Below are positions 1-12,937 of a stretch of 64,000 nt of DNA, piece by piece (position 1 is the first letter of the stretch; each line of letters begins with the position of its first letter). The DNA is from Atopsyche davidsoni (Eukaryota; Arthropoda; Insecta; Trichoptera; Hydrobiosidae), in NCBI GenBank assembly GCA_022113835.1, contig JAILWY010000005.1, forward strand, positions 8,326,501 through 8,390,500, written 5' to 3'. Both the position numbers and the translations under genes were made by a program. Below the pieces are notes generated by a model. The model was not told the origin of the DNA, made no database searches, and was given only the letters and a program-made list of their open reading frames with translations.

Positions 1-3000
1 TTTCACATTTAAAATTGTTTTGAGTTTTTAAAAATCAGAGTCCAATTTTTTAAAAAGGGCGTACGAAAAGTACTACTGAATATTGCGTATCTATTTTTTT
101 AAATTTTGACGAGTCTACTTCAGGGTAAGTTTGCTTATACAATGAGGTGTATTTGTGTATTTATTCGATGAAATGATATTAAATATCAGTTTCTAATAAA
201 TGAAGCTTTTGTTGTTTGAAAATTTTAAACATATGTTTATTTTAGAAAGCATAGCTTAACTGCCAATTGGAAATAGAAGATCTGCATAATAGTAAAATAA
301 GAACAAACAAGTACACATTGAACACATTTTTCAAGTTTATTGCAATAAATAAAAAAATTAAAATTTTCTCAATATATTCAAAAGTTTTTTTTATGAATGA
401 ATTCTATGTTTATTCGCGAATTTCACTCGCACTGATTGTTTATTAAGAAAACAATATAAATTATAAATAAACATGTGAATTTTGATTACATTACCATAAT
501 TACAAAGATATGAGAGTATAAAATAAAGGCTGTAAAGTAAATTGAATATTCATCAGTTAATATTATTACTTTAATAAAGCTCTGAAGCTCAACTGCTTGC
601 CCTTTCGTAACATTTTCAACAGATGAGTGTCAGACCCATTGTAATAAAACAAGACCAAAGTCCGAAGATATAAAGCCTGGTTATTTATATGCACAAGTGT
701 GCATGCTAATGAGGCTCTATCCACTTCCTATTAAATGCAATCCAGACCGCACATCGCTTCCGGGCCCATCCGGTTGTGCTCGACATCTCTCATTATATAA
801 AAGCCTCCATCCCCTAGGTCTCGGTATAAATCACTCCACATACTGGGTGACCCAATACCCAGCCCCTATGTTTATTTGACTTGAGAGTTCGCACAGATTT
901 TGCCAGCGAGTTTTTGTTTTATATATCAAGTGCTTTATTTAATTCTAGGAAAATAGAACTGCAATTCTTTAAAACTTTTGTTAAAGTCCGTGAAAATCTA
1001 ACTACTCAAAAATACGTATCCTTTTCGATGTGTCTAAGTTTGCTAATGTTAAAAATGAAATTTTATTATCATCAGTGGGGCTTGTGGTAAAGTAACTTGC
1101 CAAGTATTGGAAATCTCTGTTTTTTTGTACAAATTTCACGATTTCGATTTTGTACTAATTAGATCGGAATTGTCGTTTTCAAAATAAAACCTTATACTCT
1201 GTAAGAAAAGTCACAAAAGGATTATAAGTAAAATACATTGATTATGTTTATTTATAAGTAAAGAGAATATTTTTGTATTTCGTTTTTATTTGTATTGAAA
1301 AAATTCGTGGTTTGTTTACAATATTAAAATAATCTGTAATAACGTTTTTTTTGTGATAGATTGTAAATTGTACAATACCTTATTTGACTTTGAATTTGAA
1401 CGATTTTTTGTGACTTGAGTTAAAGAATAAAAAAAATATTATAAGAAATTTTAGTACGATTTTCAATCGGCTGTATTTTGAGAGCATCTCAAAGTCTGTA
1501 TTGAAAAATATTTACAAATTCTATCATGGTCGCTCGCATGCACGGTAAATCAGCTCTGCCAGCCCCGTGATTTTATCATTTCATCAGATGGGAATTCTGC
1601 ATATACAAGAGATGTCGTTTCTCTATATTGTACACAAGAAAAATACTTAAGCAAAGCTAAGCTATTGCTATTGCTAAGCATGTAATTCAAAAACTTAACT
1701 GGTGACTTCTCCTCTACGAATACAATCGATGTACAACATTATTTTTGGATGTCGAAGATTATCTTACAAATATTTGAAGTTAGAGCTTATGCCATTCACA
1801 GCAAAATATAATTAATTGTAATTGTAATTTGGTCAAGCAAATTATTTTTTTTCACTCAGATATAATTTTCAATTATATTTAATTTACATCATGTAGTATT
1901 CTAGATTATCAATACAAATCTTTGCTCAAACTGAAACCGGCGTGAGGCCATTTACATCAGTTTGGATTTCACCTGTTAGGATGGGAGTCGAGCTATGAAT
2001 CTTTTGATTAAAATAAGATCAACCTTAAAAGCTGACAAAAGAACACATATGTGAAAGTTGTGTTTCTATATTTTTCCTATAACAAAGCTTTTCACGACAA
2101 ACGGTTTATTTGTATATTATTTATATGGCTTAATGATACTATCATTAATGATAAACGACGTTGTTGCTTTGTTAACGACAGAGACTATTATATAAATGAT
2201 AATTTTGATATAACCTAAGCTAATGATATTCCAATTCAAATGACCGTTAAATACTTGAATAATGTTAACAAGAGCAGTACAAAAAAAACTATATGGCTTG
2301 TTTCAAACGATTGTCTTTTCCATTCACATGAATATAAAGTACCAAATTATAGTATTTCACAAGCATTGCCGAGAAATTCGTTAAAGGGAAATATTCATGT
2401 AAACATTATGTTTGTATTGAGCGTACTTCTCGTATCTCCAAAAGTCTTTCATTATTCAATGGGTATTTTTTTATTTCAAGCTCTCTTCTCCAACTTACGT
2501 ATGAATACAGTAGAGATTTTATTATTCAGAGAAAAAATGTTAGCTTAAAGAATATTTTTACCCACCATCTGACCTCCTTCCATTGTCGGTCGATTATTAA
2601 TACCAGTTTATTATTTGTTGTTCCATATTATAATATAACAATTATTGTAAATCGTAATAAATCTACAACATCTTTTTTGTTGAATATAACGCTAAAGTTA
2701 TGTTAGTCAACAAAAAAATATTACATCTATATTTTAGCTTAAAGCCACACAGTACAAGAAAATACAAGTGATTTATTTAAAAGCATTAATTATTGTGAAC
2801 CGCATATGTATGGTGGGTTTGTGTTTTGGAGGTTTTTGTTATTGGTGAAGTAAGAAACCTTTAAAATCAACAATAATAACCGAATTTATTTTTAATTAAT
2901 ATTATTTGACTTAATTGGTTATTTTTTCAAATTGTCAAAAATAAATTATTTTAATACTTTACCGTTTTTACTATTTCTTCAATTTTATACGATTGCTAGA

Positions 3001-4197
3001 TAGATAAAAAACTGCATTTTTTTAGTCCCTTCTAAAATTTAACAAAGTTTGCCTTCAGTGATAGCAACATTCATGTTTTTTTTATAATAATAAAAATACC
3101 TTATATGCAACCGTAACAGATAAAATCTTTATTGCATAATAATACTTACATGAAATAAACGTTAAATGGAAACATTGCTAATTATAAAAATCACTGTTAA
3201 AGCGATAAAGTTATGTCATTTTGGTAAAAAAAAAAAACTATCCAATGTCTCCCACCTAATATATTTTTTGAATAGGTGAGTAAACAGAAAAAAGCTCACC
3301 ACAAAAGAAGCCACGATTCTCTAGTTTAACACAAAAATTTGCGGTTTGTCTCAATATTTAGTAAGTACTGGAAAATAAATATTACGCTTCTCACAAATAT
3401 TTACAGTTTGATATCAGCTGTCACTTTTTAACGTCAGTCATTTTGTATTTTATGACTGACCCATTTGTAAAATTTTAAAGCATCTAACTGAATTACTACA
3501 GTCATACCTAATTTTATATATTATCTAACTATTTATCTTACGTCATGTTACTTTAATGGTAATAAATTATACTAATATATTAGACATTATTAAGGAAGCA
3601 TGAATCTTCTTTTACAAATTATAGTAACTATTATGATTGATGATTCTAATTTACTGAAAAAATATCCAACATCTGTGAAGCTACATCTCAAAACTTAAAT
3701 CAACCAAAATTTTATTACTGTCACAGAAATAATGGCTTCTTAAATAAATGCAGATTATGGCTTATTCCTTTAATAAAAACAGCATTAATAAAATTGATTA
3801 TTATACATTATATATTTTAACACTCGTTAATATTTTTTTTGAAATTCCAGAAAAATAAATGGGTTTGAATGACTTGGATTGTCTTGAAAAGATTAAATTT
3901 TACCTTATAGGTCTCTTATTTTTATCAAAAGGAGAAATTTGGCAAGTTCAAAAGTATCGCAAAGATGTAGGTTCTAATTTATTCACGTTATAAAGTGTCG
4001 GTTTAGGCATTTTAATTTATAAAGAGAATGTTTATCACCCAAGGCTTAGTGTCCAAGAAAAACCTTAAGTGCTTTTCTTTATAAACTATTTTTTATTATT
4101 TTCCATAACTATTACATAACTTTGAAGTATGGTTTTTAAAGCTTGAGAAAAATAAATTATTTGAAATATAGTATGTTTTAAATTCGATATATATTGT

Positions 4198-4248
<51 letters not shown>

Positions 4249-5446
4249 GTATATATATAATTGATAAATTATTTGACATTCTTCAATGATTTTGATTTTT
4301 TTTTCAAATCAAAGCGACTTGAATGAAATAATGTGGATTTTGATGCCAAACAAAGCCTAGAAGTTTTCATTTAATATTAAAATAAATAGAGACATCAATA
4401 TCAGTTTACCTAATTATATTAATAAAATCATGGGTTTATTTTACATTTTAAGTTTTAATATATTGAATTTGAATCAACTATTTAAAAGATCTGATATGGT
4501 ATTAAATTCATCACAATGCTACAACCCAGCTTTCAGATGTTTAAATACTAAGTCAAATCTTGGCTCTAGTTTATAAAGATACAATGAAGTATTTGCCCTT
4601 AAAAATTAAGCAATCGTAATAATATAAATCCACTGTTGTAATATAAAGTAAACCCAAACGCGGTTCCCTTTCTGAACTCTCCCGAATTTCACTCAGTCCA
4701 ACAGAATAAACCGATTTGGCTCGTTTAACTTCTAACTGCTCTCGTTAATTAACCCCTGAAACTTTCTCAATCCTATTTTATTGATCTAATATCCGAGTTC
4801 CGCGGGGACCCGCCGGGCAAACCACACATGCTACTGTCTCTCATTGTTCATCATAGTTTCCGAGCATCAATCTCCAATACTTTTTATTGTCTTTCGTTAT
4901 TCATTTTGCGCGCTGTATTGCGTATAGAGCAAGAAAATGAGATATAATATTGAGTTTCTGAACTATTTTTGGAATAATGTAAAGAGTTGTTGTGTTGTAT
5001 TCTTATAGAACATGTGTTAGAAATATAAGAAAAAACTATGTCAATTACTTATAATATTACATACACAAAAACATAGAAAAAATCATCGATAGTAATCACT
5101 GATAAAACTACCATGGAACAAAGATTTGCGCAATCGCTTTTTGCCTATAGATTAAAACCTAAAAAAGCGTAAATATCCAATTAAAATACATACAAAATTA
5201 CAACCTATCGAATAGAATAGAGTCGTTTGAATTAAATTTTATGGGATTACATTAAGCTGCTTGCTTTAACCGCCTCTATCGCTTACAACATCATTCTCTT
5301 GTTGAAAAGTGTGGTTTGTAGACCAACAGTGAGGTTGGCAACAGTCGACGCAATTATTATACAATTGAGTGATCATAAAATTACTGAAAAACAACGAAAA
5401 AAATACAGATTATGTCCTTAAAACGAATGGGAAATCGTTAAAAAAG
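1..5446. other. 5' intron or upstream DNA, no gene recognised
   Basis: A+T-rich DNA with no conserved open frame. G+C-richer patches occur around 740-890, which includes two TATA-like strings, and around 4650-4920. An AT microsatellite is listed separately. If the start exon is spliced at 13404, this stretch may still be inside the receptor gene. Confidence 0.6.
4201..4259. repeat. AT dinucleotide microsatellite
   Basis: Long alternating A/T run broken by two or three single-base interruptions. Confidence 0.9.
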
Positions 5447-5458
5447 TATTTGAGATTA
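5447..5458. repeat. Left 12-bp target-site duplication of E1
   Basis: The sequence tatttgagatta matches 6374-6385 exactly; the bases on either side of the two copies differ, so the repeat is exactly 12 bp. Confidence 0.85.
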
Positions 5459-5589
5459 TATTAATTTTAGATTAATGTTAATCAGGATGCGTATTTATTT
5501 ACCCATGCAGGTATTAGTATGTTTATGTGATTAAGCATATTTTTTCACACATTGAAAACAATTAAAGAAAACTCTCAGAAAATATCATC

Positions 5590-5667
5590 GTGACTTGTGA
5601 GGGATTCGAACCCACATCCCCAAGCTTTCATGGCCGGTGCATTTATCCAACTATGCTAACGAGCCAC
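5590..5667 (-). other. tRNA-like module with A and B boxes (left arm of E1)
   Basis: Inverted duplicate of 6228-6305, identical by eye. The two pol III promoter-like modules point toward the outside of the element in opposite directions. Transcription from either would read through a palindrome arm end. Confidence 0.7.
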
Positions 5668-6227
5668 TGCAATTTAGTGAGAATTTTTAATAATCATATT
5701 CTACATATGAACTAATATGCTCGGGCTAATCAATATTTAATGATTTGCAAACACTGGACTTTTTAATTAAAGTAACAAGTGAAGCATTTTTATATCCAAA
5801 GCTGGTTATTATTATTTTTAAAATCTATTGATGTTTAGCCGAGACGCGCACCATTCAATTATATTAATTTTAGATTAATGTTAATCAGGATGCGTATTTA
5901 TTTACCCATGCAGGTATTAGTATGTTTATGTGATTAAGCATATTTTTTCACACATTGAAAACAATTAAAGAAAACTCTCACTGAATATGCATATCGCGTG
6001 GTAATATGTAATAAATATGCAATAATGGTGTGGTGGTTCAATGGTGCGCGTCTCGGCTAAACATCAATAGATTTTAAAAATAATAATAACCAGCTTTGGA
6101 TATAAAAATGCTTCACTTGTTACTTTAATTAAAAAGTCCAGTGTTTGCAAATCATTAAATATTGATTAGCCCGAGCATATTAGTTCATATGTAGAATATG
6201 ATTATTAAAAATTCTCACTAAATTGCA

Positions 6228-6305
6228 GTGGCTCGTTAGCATAGTTGGATAAATGCACCGGCCATGAAAGCTTGGGGATGTGGGTTCGAATCCCTCACAA
6301 GTCAC
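6228..6305 (+). other. tRNA-like module with A and B boxes (right arm of E1)
   Basis: A 78-nt tRNA-like segment. The A box tagcatagttgg (6237-6248) and the B box ggttcgaatcc (6283-6293) both fit the RNA polymerase III internal promoter consensus. The ends gtggctc and aagtcac can form an acceptor-like stem with six of seven positions pairing, counting one G-T wobble. The anticodon stem is poor, so this is a SINE-type tRNA relic rather than a working tRNA gene. It probably drives transcription of the element. An inverted copy lies in the other arm at 5590-5667. Confidence 0.7.
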
Positions 6306-6373
6306 GATGATATTTTCTGAGAGTTTTCTTTAATTGTTTTCAATGTGTGAAAAAATATGCTTAATCACATAAA

Positions 6374-6385
6374 TATTTGAGATTA
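6374..6385. repeat. Right 12-bp target-site duplication of E1
   Basis: Exact copy of 5447-5458. The second palindrome arm ends immediately before it. Confidence 0.85.
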
Positions 6386-7845
6386 CTTAATTTTTCATAT
6401 TGCCAATTGTATTCTAAATAAACATTTAAGTAAAAGTGAATTTGACTATGTCTCATATTTTTTAGATATTGCAAATTAAGATGATACAAGGTATTGTATT
6501 TATAAATTATTAAGATTTTATTTGAAAAAATATATTTAATACAAACACATATATATAAGTCTCAAATATAATTTTTCTGGAAATATTACTCAATGGATAT
6601 AATAAATCTAAGCGTATATATTACCTAAGTTCCGTTTGACGTTTTTCTGTTCTTCTAGTAAAAATATACACATTATAATATTCTTTAGTGAGTAGAATGG
6701 TAGAATATTTCATTCGCGTAATATTATGATATACCAAGTGGACGCTACAGCCTCATAATATGTGCTAACTCGGAGGTTTTATCTTTGATTTCAAGCAATC
6801 CTTTTAGGCGTAAACAAACAGAGGGCATCTCCAATATCTTCCTCAAACACGGAAAAGATTGTCAATAAAATCTGAAGTAGCTCACTGAGCTGAAAACACA
6901 ACTTAAACCGTGCTAACGTATATATAATGTTCTTCTGTAAATAACTTAAGGATGATATAAGATATCGGCATATTACTTCATATCGCTGATATTGAAAACA
7001 GATATGAAGGAAGGAAAAACATGTCAAACTTTACTTCTACTGTAAAGATCACGTTAGAATATTTTTATATTAAAATACATTTGTAAATTTAAAAAATTGT
7101 GGTTTAATTTTAGTAAACGAGGAATTTTAGTAAACTGCAGTATTTTTTTCAGACATAATAGATATTTTTGTCAATCATCTAATTCAAAAACAATTCGTTG
7201 ATATTACGGGATTTTTATAAAAAAAATATGCACTGCTCAGTTTTAACTTTGTTTATAACTAGTGCTGTAAATAAAATGTTAATTTAAGTAATGAAAAATG
7301 GGTGGAAGTTTTTTTTAATATTCCGATGAATAATATATACTTTTCATGACTGTCGTATATTTTTAGTTTAATCCACATATATCGAAAAGAGTAGCATCAT
7401 ATAATAATTTATTTTGAATGTGAAATCACAATTACTGATACTCTTTTTTAAGGTAAACTTTACATAACCCTGTGATAGATGTTGTCATGCGAAAATTCTT
7501 ATTCGGTCTGATTTGCCGATGGTTATAGGTTATTTGATCTTGTAACACAAACTGAGAAAATACGGAAGAGAATAATATTTTTTATCGCCACTTCCGGGAG
7601 CAGGAAAGCCTCCGCGACAATCAGCCCAAGGCCACGCGCCACAGTGTAGTGTGGAGTCCCCATTAATCATCACAGCCCGGCGTGGCAGCGCCATAAAAAG
7701 TAGGCCGCTGAATTCGAGGAACAGGACCCATACAAAAACAGCGCAACCCGAGACGCGGCTGCGAAGTCCGGCTTCCATTAAAGTGATATAGTTTCCTCGG
7801 TTTACGCGGAAACATGAGAGCGTTCTTTGTTTTATATTTTTTGTG

Positions 7846-8005
7846 CTGCAAAAATTAAAAGGCAAAACCGTAAAAATGGATATTTTTTTCAAATGCATGC
7901 TAGTTTTTCTGCGAAAATTAAATGGCGAAATCATGGAAATGTATAACCCTTAAAATTCATGCAAAATTTAAAAATAAAATCACAAAAATGTAAAACCCTG
8001 TGAAT
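7846..8005 (+). repeat. Degenerate A-rich tandem repeat, three units
   Basis: Three related segments begin near 7848, 7911 and 7961. Each has gcaaaaattaaa-like sequence, then an aaaatcac or aaaccg-like stretch and aaatgta. Spacing is about 63 and 50 bases. In A-rich DNA this similarity could partly be chance. Confidence 0.35.
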
Positions 8006-9247
8006 GGGTGTTCTTTTATGCCAAACATTTTTTTTAGAATGCATATAATTAAAACACTGGAAAAAGACTTTTGAAAATTGGTTTTACTTATAAATCAGAA
8101 AATTTATATATTTTTTAGATAAATCATGGTATTAATTACAATGAAAAGCATTATTTTAGTAATTTATATAACAGGTTTATAGAGAATATGGCGCTGCATT
8201 ATTAATCTGGTAAATCATTAGGATTGAGTCGTATGCTATCTCATCTTCATCAATTCTAAATACTCCATCTATTAAGTATAATAACCGAACCTTTAGCAGT
8301 GATGATACCCTCAACCCTTAGCGCCCACCCTTGTAGGCTGTAGGTCCCGAACTAGAGCCTCGAAGACTCTTTAGCGAACTTCGCCATAGGCCGGGGCCCA
8401 GGGGAGGGGCGGATTAATACGTCGGCGGGTGTTACGGGGGATGAATGTGCTAAATGTGCTAGCTGTAAGGGTAATATGGAATGCGAAAGGCTTTTTTGTG
8501 CAAATAAATGTGAGTAAAGAACACATAGTTTCATTTGAAAAATTGCCATTATCGATTACCTCCAACTCGAGATGGTTAAGAAGTTGTACTCACTTAATAA
8601 CAATAAAAAGACATAATTTGTTTGTGTCTAAATAAAATATTTTTAGCCGCTAGTAAATATAAAAATGATAAGTATTCAAAATAAATATTGTTAAAGAAAT
8701 ACTCCATGTTTAAGCATAAATTCGAAAGATCAAAAGAGTTTCTTAAGACTAATTTTGTTGAAATGTGAAATAACTCACAATCAATTGTATTAATATTTTT
8801 TTTGCTACGCGGCTATTCAAAGTTTTTTTTAAATGAATATAATAAAAAAATATTTTTTAAGGTACTAAGCTAAAGCTGAAAATAATTTTTTATAAAAAAA
8901 ATAACACAAACACTTGCAACCTAAAAAATTGTAAATTACGGTAAAATTTATCTCTACTAAATAATTCAGTTTTACCATTTCTATGACATTTATAAGGATC
9001 ATAGCGCATAATAAATCTTAATACACAACGTCACATTTTCCCAATTACGCCACTCTCTCAAGGCAGAACAACACATTTTTCTCAGCCAGACGACAAAACT
9101 GCTGCTGATACAGACTGACAAAAAGTACGGCGAGCTTCCTTGCAAAACAAACGGCAAGAAAGAAGGAGCTCCGCAAAACCTGACAAATAGTCGGGTGCCC
9201 GAGGCTGCAGTCAGCACTCGTGAGGCTCTAGAGCTGCCTACACATGC

Positions 9248-9590
9248 TGCAAAACAACCGACAACCAAACCTTTAGTTATCCGATGGTGTCATCTTAAAA
9301 TAATTATAAAACACCCAGTATAAGTGGACGCTATTGGCTAATTACCGATTGGTTGTTGATTGTTTTGAACCGTGTGTAGGTAGCATTATGAAAGGTAACT
9401 GTGACGCGAAAAACAAAGTACCTGCAATACAACTGATAACCAAATGTGAATTCACCAATAGTACCCTCTTCAAAAACACCCTTAAATAAGAAGACTGTTG
9501 GTAAATTAAAGTAAGATTGTCGGTTGTGTTGCAGGGTGTATAGGAAACATTGTACAGGGTAACCGAGACACGAAACAGACTGATCCGTGT
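9248..9590 (+). repeat. Two diverged tandem units of about 170 bp with internal inverted repeats
   Basis: Two units, starting near 9248 and 9422, share the same order of blocks: ctgcaaaacaaccgacaacca-like start, aaaacaccc, ggttgttgattgttttg-like segment, a gtgtgtagg-like stretch and a ggtaactgtgacgcgaaa-like end. The first and third blocks of each unit are imperfect reverse complements, so each unit can fold back on itself. The copies are clearly diverged. This may be an old palindromic mobile element duplicated in tandem. Confidence 0.5.
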
Positions 9591-12500
9591 GTATTATAGA
9601 TCCGTATATAATTTAATGAAATATTTTGTCAACCAATAACAAGCATATTTCAATTCGTTTGATAAATTGATATTTATTATTTTTGATTTTGTTTTTCTTT
9701 CTATTACCAAAAATTATGTTCAGTTAAATAATATCCGTTGTTTGTAAAAAATAAAATCTTAGTTCATTTTTCATAGAAAGAAAATTAATTACTGAATTTT
9801 CAATGTCATTCTTATTTAAGTTTGAAAATAATTAAGAAAATAATAAAAAAGTATTTGAACTACCTTTTATTATGTGAAAGTAGGTATTTGTCAAAAATAT
9901 TTCATTGTAAATACTAACATGCTTTTATTGTTTTTTCGCTGCTGGAAAATCAAGAAAAAGCGCGAAGAAAAAGGGAATTATTCATGTTTTTTGGTGTAAA
10001 CATAATTTAAAATAACAGTCAGTAAATGACTTACTTCCTTGTAAGAAGGCTTTCAGATGAAGCACGCAGCCCCTAGGAAGTTATATTGTGCTAAGGGTAA
10101 TTAATTATGTGTCTTGGCACCCTTCCGGTTCCTGGGAGAAACTCTTTTGTTTCGCCCAGTGGCTTCTGAACCACGAGGCGCGATAACCGAACACCCACGG
10201 CTTAGGACCCATTTCTAAGTATTTCCACAAAGCTCGTCGCTCACAAATAAATACAAGGATTCATCTTAGAAAGATACACTCCTAAAGTTTAGTTGTGTAA
10301 CTCAGAGTACATAACGTATAATGCTTCGTGTAACTATATGATGATGAATGGTCCCTTATGTTATACATACAAATTCACCACAAACTCTGTGTAAAGTTTA
10401 AAATGCAAGTAGCTTCAGTATATACAACATAAAACTTTAATAAAATATAACGTCTTCAGGAGATAGAATGAAGTTTTTTTTATAAATCATAAATAGTTTC
10501 TTACATTTTGATATAATTTAACAACATTTATGCTAATTTTTGATGATAAGCAAATAATTGTGTTATCATGTTAATCAATAAATTGACCCCGTCTAATATA
10601 AAATAAAATAAAATGAAAAATTGTTAAAAACAAGAGGTTTCCATTGGTAGTATCAAGTCCAGATATTTTTATTCGATTTAAATAGGTAGTTTAAACGCTC
10701 TGCTATAATCGAGTTGTGTTTAATTTTAATAAAACTAAAGCAAAATTAATACGATATTTATTTTTTGAAATCTGTTGTCATTAGTATTTTTAAAAATAAA
10801 AGCAGTGTTGTTTTCCGATAAAGCGATAAGATGAAAATCATATTCAATGCATGGGCTCTACAAAAGACTTTTTGATCAACTTTAAAATCTTCTTCATCCT
10901 CTGTATTCGTAAAACTCAAACTCAATTCTCAATAAAGTATGCTAATTATTTTTATTCGTTTATAAATATTCTCATTTATTAACGCATATTCACCAATTTA
11001 ATATTTTTCATTGATTATTTAGACATATAACTTTATTTTTTGTTTTGGGTGTATACACAAATTATTGCAATGCTATTATACTTTTAATTCGTTAAAAAAT
11101 ATTATTCAATAATTAATAAAAAAAATGATATAATTTTTCATACATTACAAATAAAATGCCTGATTTGAGTTAAGGTGTTAATGGAAAAATGCTTTTAAAA
11201 ACAAATTATTAATTTTTAGTAAATAAATAATGCATTAAATATTTAAAGTGAATGATTACATTCTGATATGTTTTTTAATCAAGTCAACAAAACTGATGAC
11301 ATTAAATCTTATTCAAACGCAAAATATTTTTTTATTTTACTTTTATTTTTTTATTAAAACAAAGCAATTTGATATTCCACCTTGCGATCCGTATTTCTTG
11401 TCACGCCCGCCGAGTTATCTTTATGTTTGTTTTTTTTTTACCGACCTGCCGGGAGAGAACACCCCTGATTAAAGAGACGGAAGGTCGGTTACTGGTTCGA
11501 CTGAACCGGTTCAGGTGCCTCCCAGCCGGTTCTTTGTCTGATAAAACTGCCGGGGCGGAGATAATTGTTGGCATTATCCGCCTTTCTGTGGCTGAAGTAG
11601 ACTTTGAGGCGTTATTATTACAGAGACAATAAGATTTTTCAAATGATATTCGCAAAATATTTTTTTTTGTTACGTGAATTAATTTATTACTGTGTTATTG
11701 ATATTAAAAATACTTTATGATGAATTTTCTTTACAATCTCAAATCAAAATAAAACATGTGCAATATATTTTTATAAATAAAACATTTTGATGGTTATTAC
11801 TGTGCAGTCATAACCGCCATACATTATTTTATTTGTACTACGAATACGAATACGAACGAATAAAACTTTACTGCGTATTCCAGATAAATGGTAATAGTTA
11901 AATCTATTTGGTTAAATTGACATTTCGATTATTGCAGGTAATAATAATGTTCAATCCAATGATTGTCATAATGTTTCCTAAAACCAAATGGCAAGGACCT
12001 AACTACAAAGGTAGATGCCTGAGAACTCTTATTACCACCATTACGGGGATCATTTCACCTGATGGTCTAATGATGATTACATCATTAAAGGCGTATAATT
12101 ATATAATAATGAATCAGACGAACGATGATTTTTTGGAATTAAACATTTTGAATTACAATAAGTCGTAATCTCAAAAACTGAAATTCATAGAATACAAGAT
12201 TATTTTTGGCAAAGCACATTAAAAACTCTACCAAATTTTGTCCTTAATGATCATGAAATAATAAGATCTTTTGTATTTGTCTTCATTTTTCTTTTTATTT
12301 TATATCTTGTTCCTCACATTTGTACGATTTTGATTTCGAATATGCGGATGCAATTCAACCCATTTTATAAATTTGACAAGTAGAATATAAGTGATTTCAT
12401 CCTTTGTTATATAGTTTAACCAGACTTATCTCAAAATGAAAAAAAAGAAAATAATTAGTATAACCAATAATATAATAAAAAACTCTATAATTAAATTTAG

Positions 12501-12925
12501 AGTAACTTGATCCATGGAATATTCATTTTTATAATATACCGAAAAATCAATGTTACATAATTATAAATAATTTTTCCATATGGTGATTGCAATGCGAGTA
12601 CTTTATTTTCATTACCCTCAAATAAATGTGGGGGATTTAAAGCTTCACTGTGACAACAAATACATGCCATGAAGAATGAGAAGACTTACGAATATCTTGA
12701 TACCGTAAAGAGAATCCAATGGCTTAAGAAGCTTTTGTGCTGGGATTTCAGCTAGATTTATGAAAATCCGTTAGGATTTAATATTATACATAGTTGAATT
12801 ACGATTAATATTATTGGATCTTATTGCAATTTAAATATTAAGTCTTAAACAACAAAGATGTGATAGTGCCCTCGAAGTACACATTTTAAATTTAAAGCAA
12901 AGCAAATGAAAAATGTGTTTACCAT

Positions 12926-12937
12926 GATCTTATAATG
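12926..12937. repeat. Left 12-bp target-site duplication of E2
   Basis: The sequence gatcttataatg matches 13315-13326 exactly; flanking bases differ. Confidence 0.8.

Larger units (their letters stand above)
5459..6373 (+). mobile_element. Foldback tRNA-like element E1, 915 bp, with 334-bp palindrome arms
   Basis: Flanked by an exact 12-bp direct repeat, tatttgagatta, at 5447-5458 and 6374-6385, read as a target-site duplication. Inside are a 63-bp leader (5459-5521), an inverted-repeat arm (5522-5855), a 184-bp loop and the second arm (6040-6373), which abuts the right duplication. I saw no mismatch between the 334-bp arms. The leader and the first part of the arm occur again in direct orientation inside the loop (5858-5980 repeats 5455-5577, offset 403). 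The right half (5862-6373) therefore looks like one 512-bp unit, and the left part like an added inverted copy. No protein is encoded, so movement would need enzymes supplied elsewhere. The element lacks a poly(A) tail and is not a classic terminal-inverted-repeat transposon, because the left arm is set in from the edge. Confidence 0.85.
6386..12925. other. 5' intron or upstream DNA, no gene recognised
   Basis: No coding region supported. G+C-richer patches of about 150-250 bp lie near 7585-7830, 8290-8460, 9035-9240, 10020-10230 and 11390-11630. The open frames over them do not resemble known proteins. Two degenerate repeat blocks (7846-8005 and 9248-9590) are listed separately. Confidence 0.6.

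Noticed and set aside
119..131. Possible donor cagggtaagt for a 5' non-coding exon
   Set aside because: A single donor-like string without an exon or promoter next to it is not evidence. Many occur by chance in 13 kb.
790..835. TATA-like strings tatataaaag and ggtataaatc as a promoter
   Set aside because: TATA-like strings are common in this A+T-rich DNA. No initiator, exon or splice donor could be linked to them.
6228..6305. A working tRNA gene
   Set aside because: The anticodon stem does not pair properly and the module is embedded in a repeated mobile element, so it is a tRNA-derived relic.
5459..6373. E1 palindrome as an assembly or sequencing fold-back artefact
   Set aside because: Exact 12-bp duplications flank it, and two other elements share the same design, which supports a real insertion. 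Long-read confirmation would still settle it.
7530..7934. 134-codon open frame on the - strand
   Set aside because: No recognisable domain. It crosses a G+C-rich patch where stops are rare and then runs into simple A+T-rich repeat. An overlapping frame on the same strand is open too. Likely chance.
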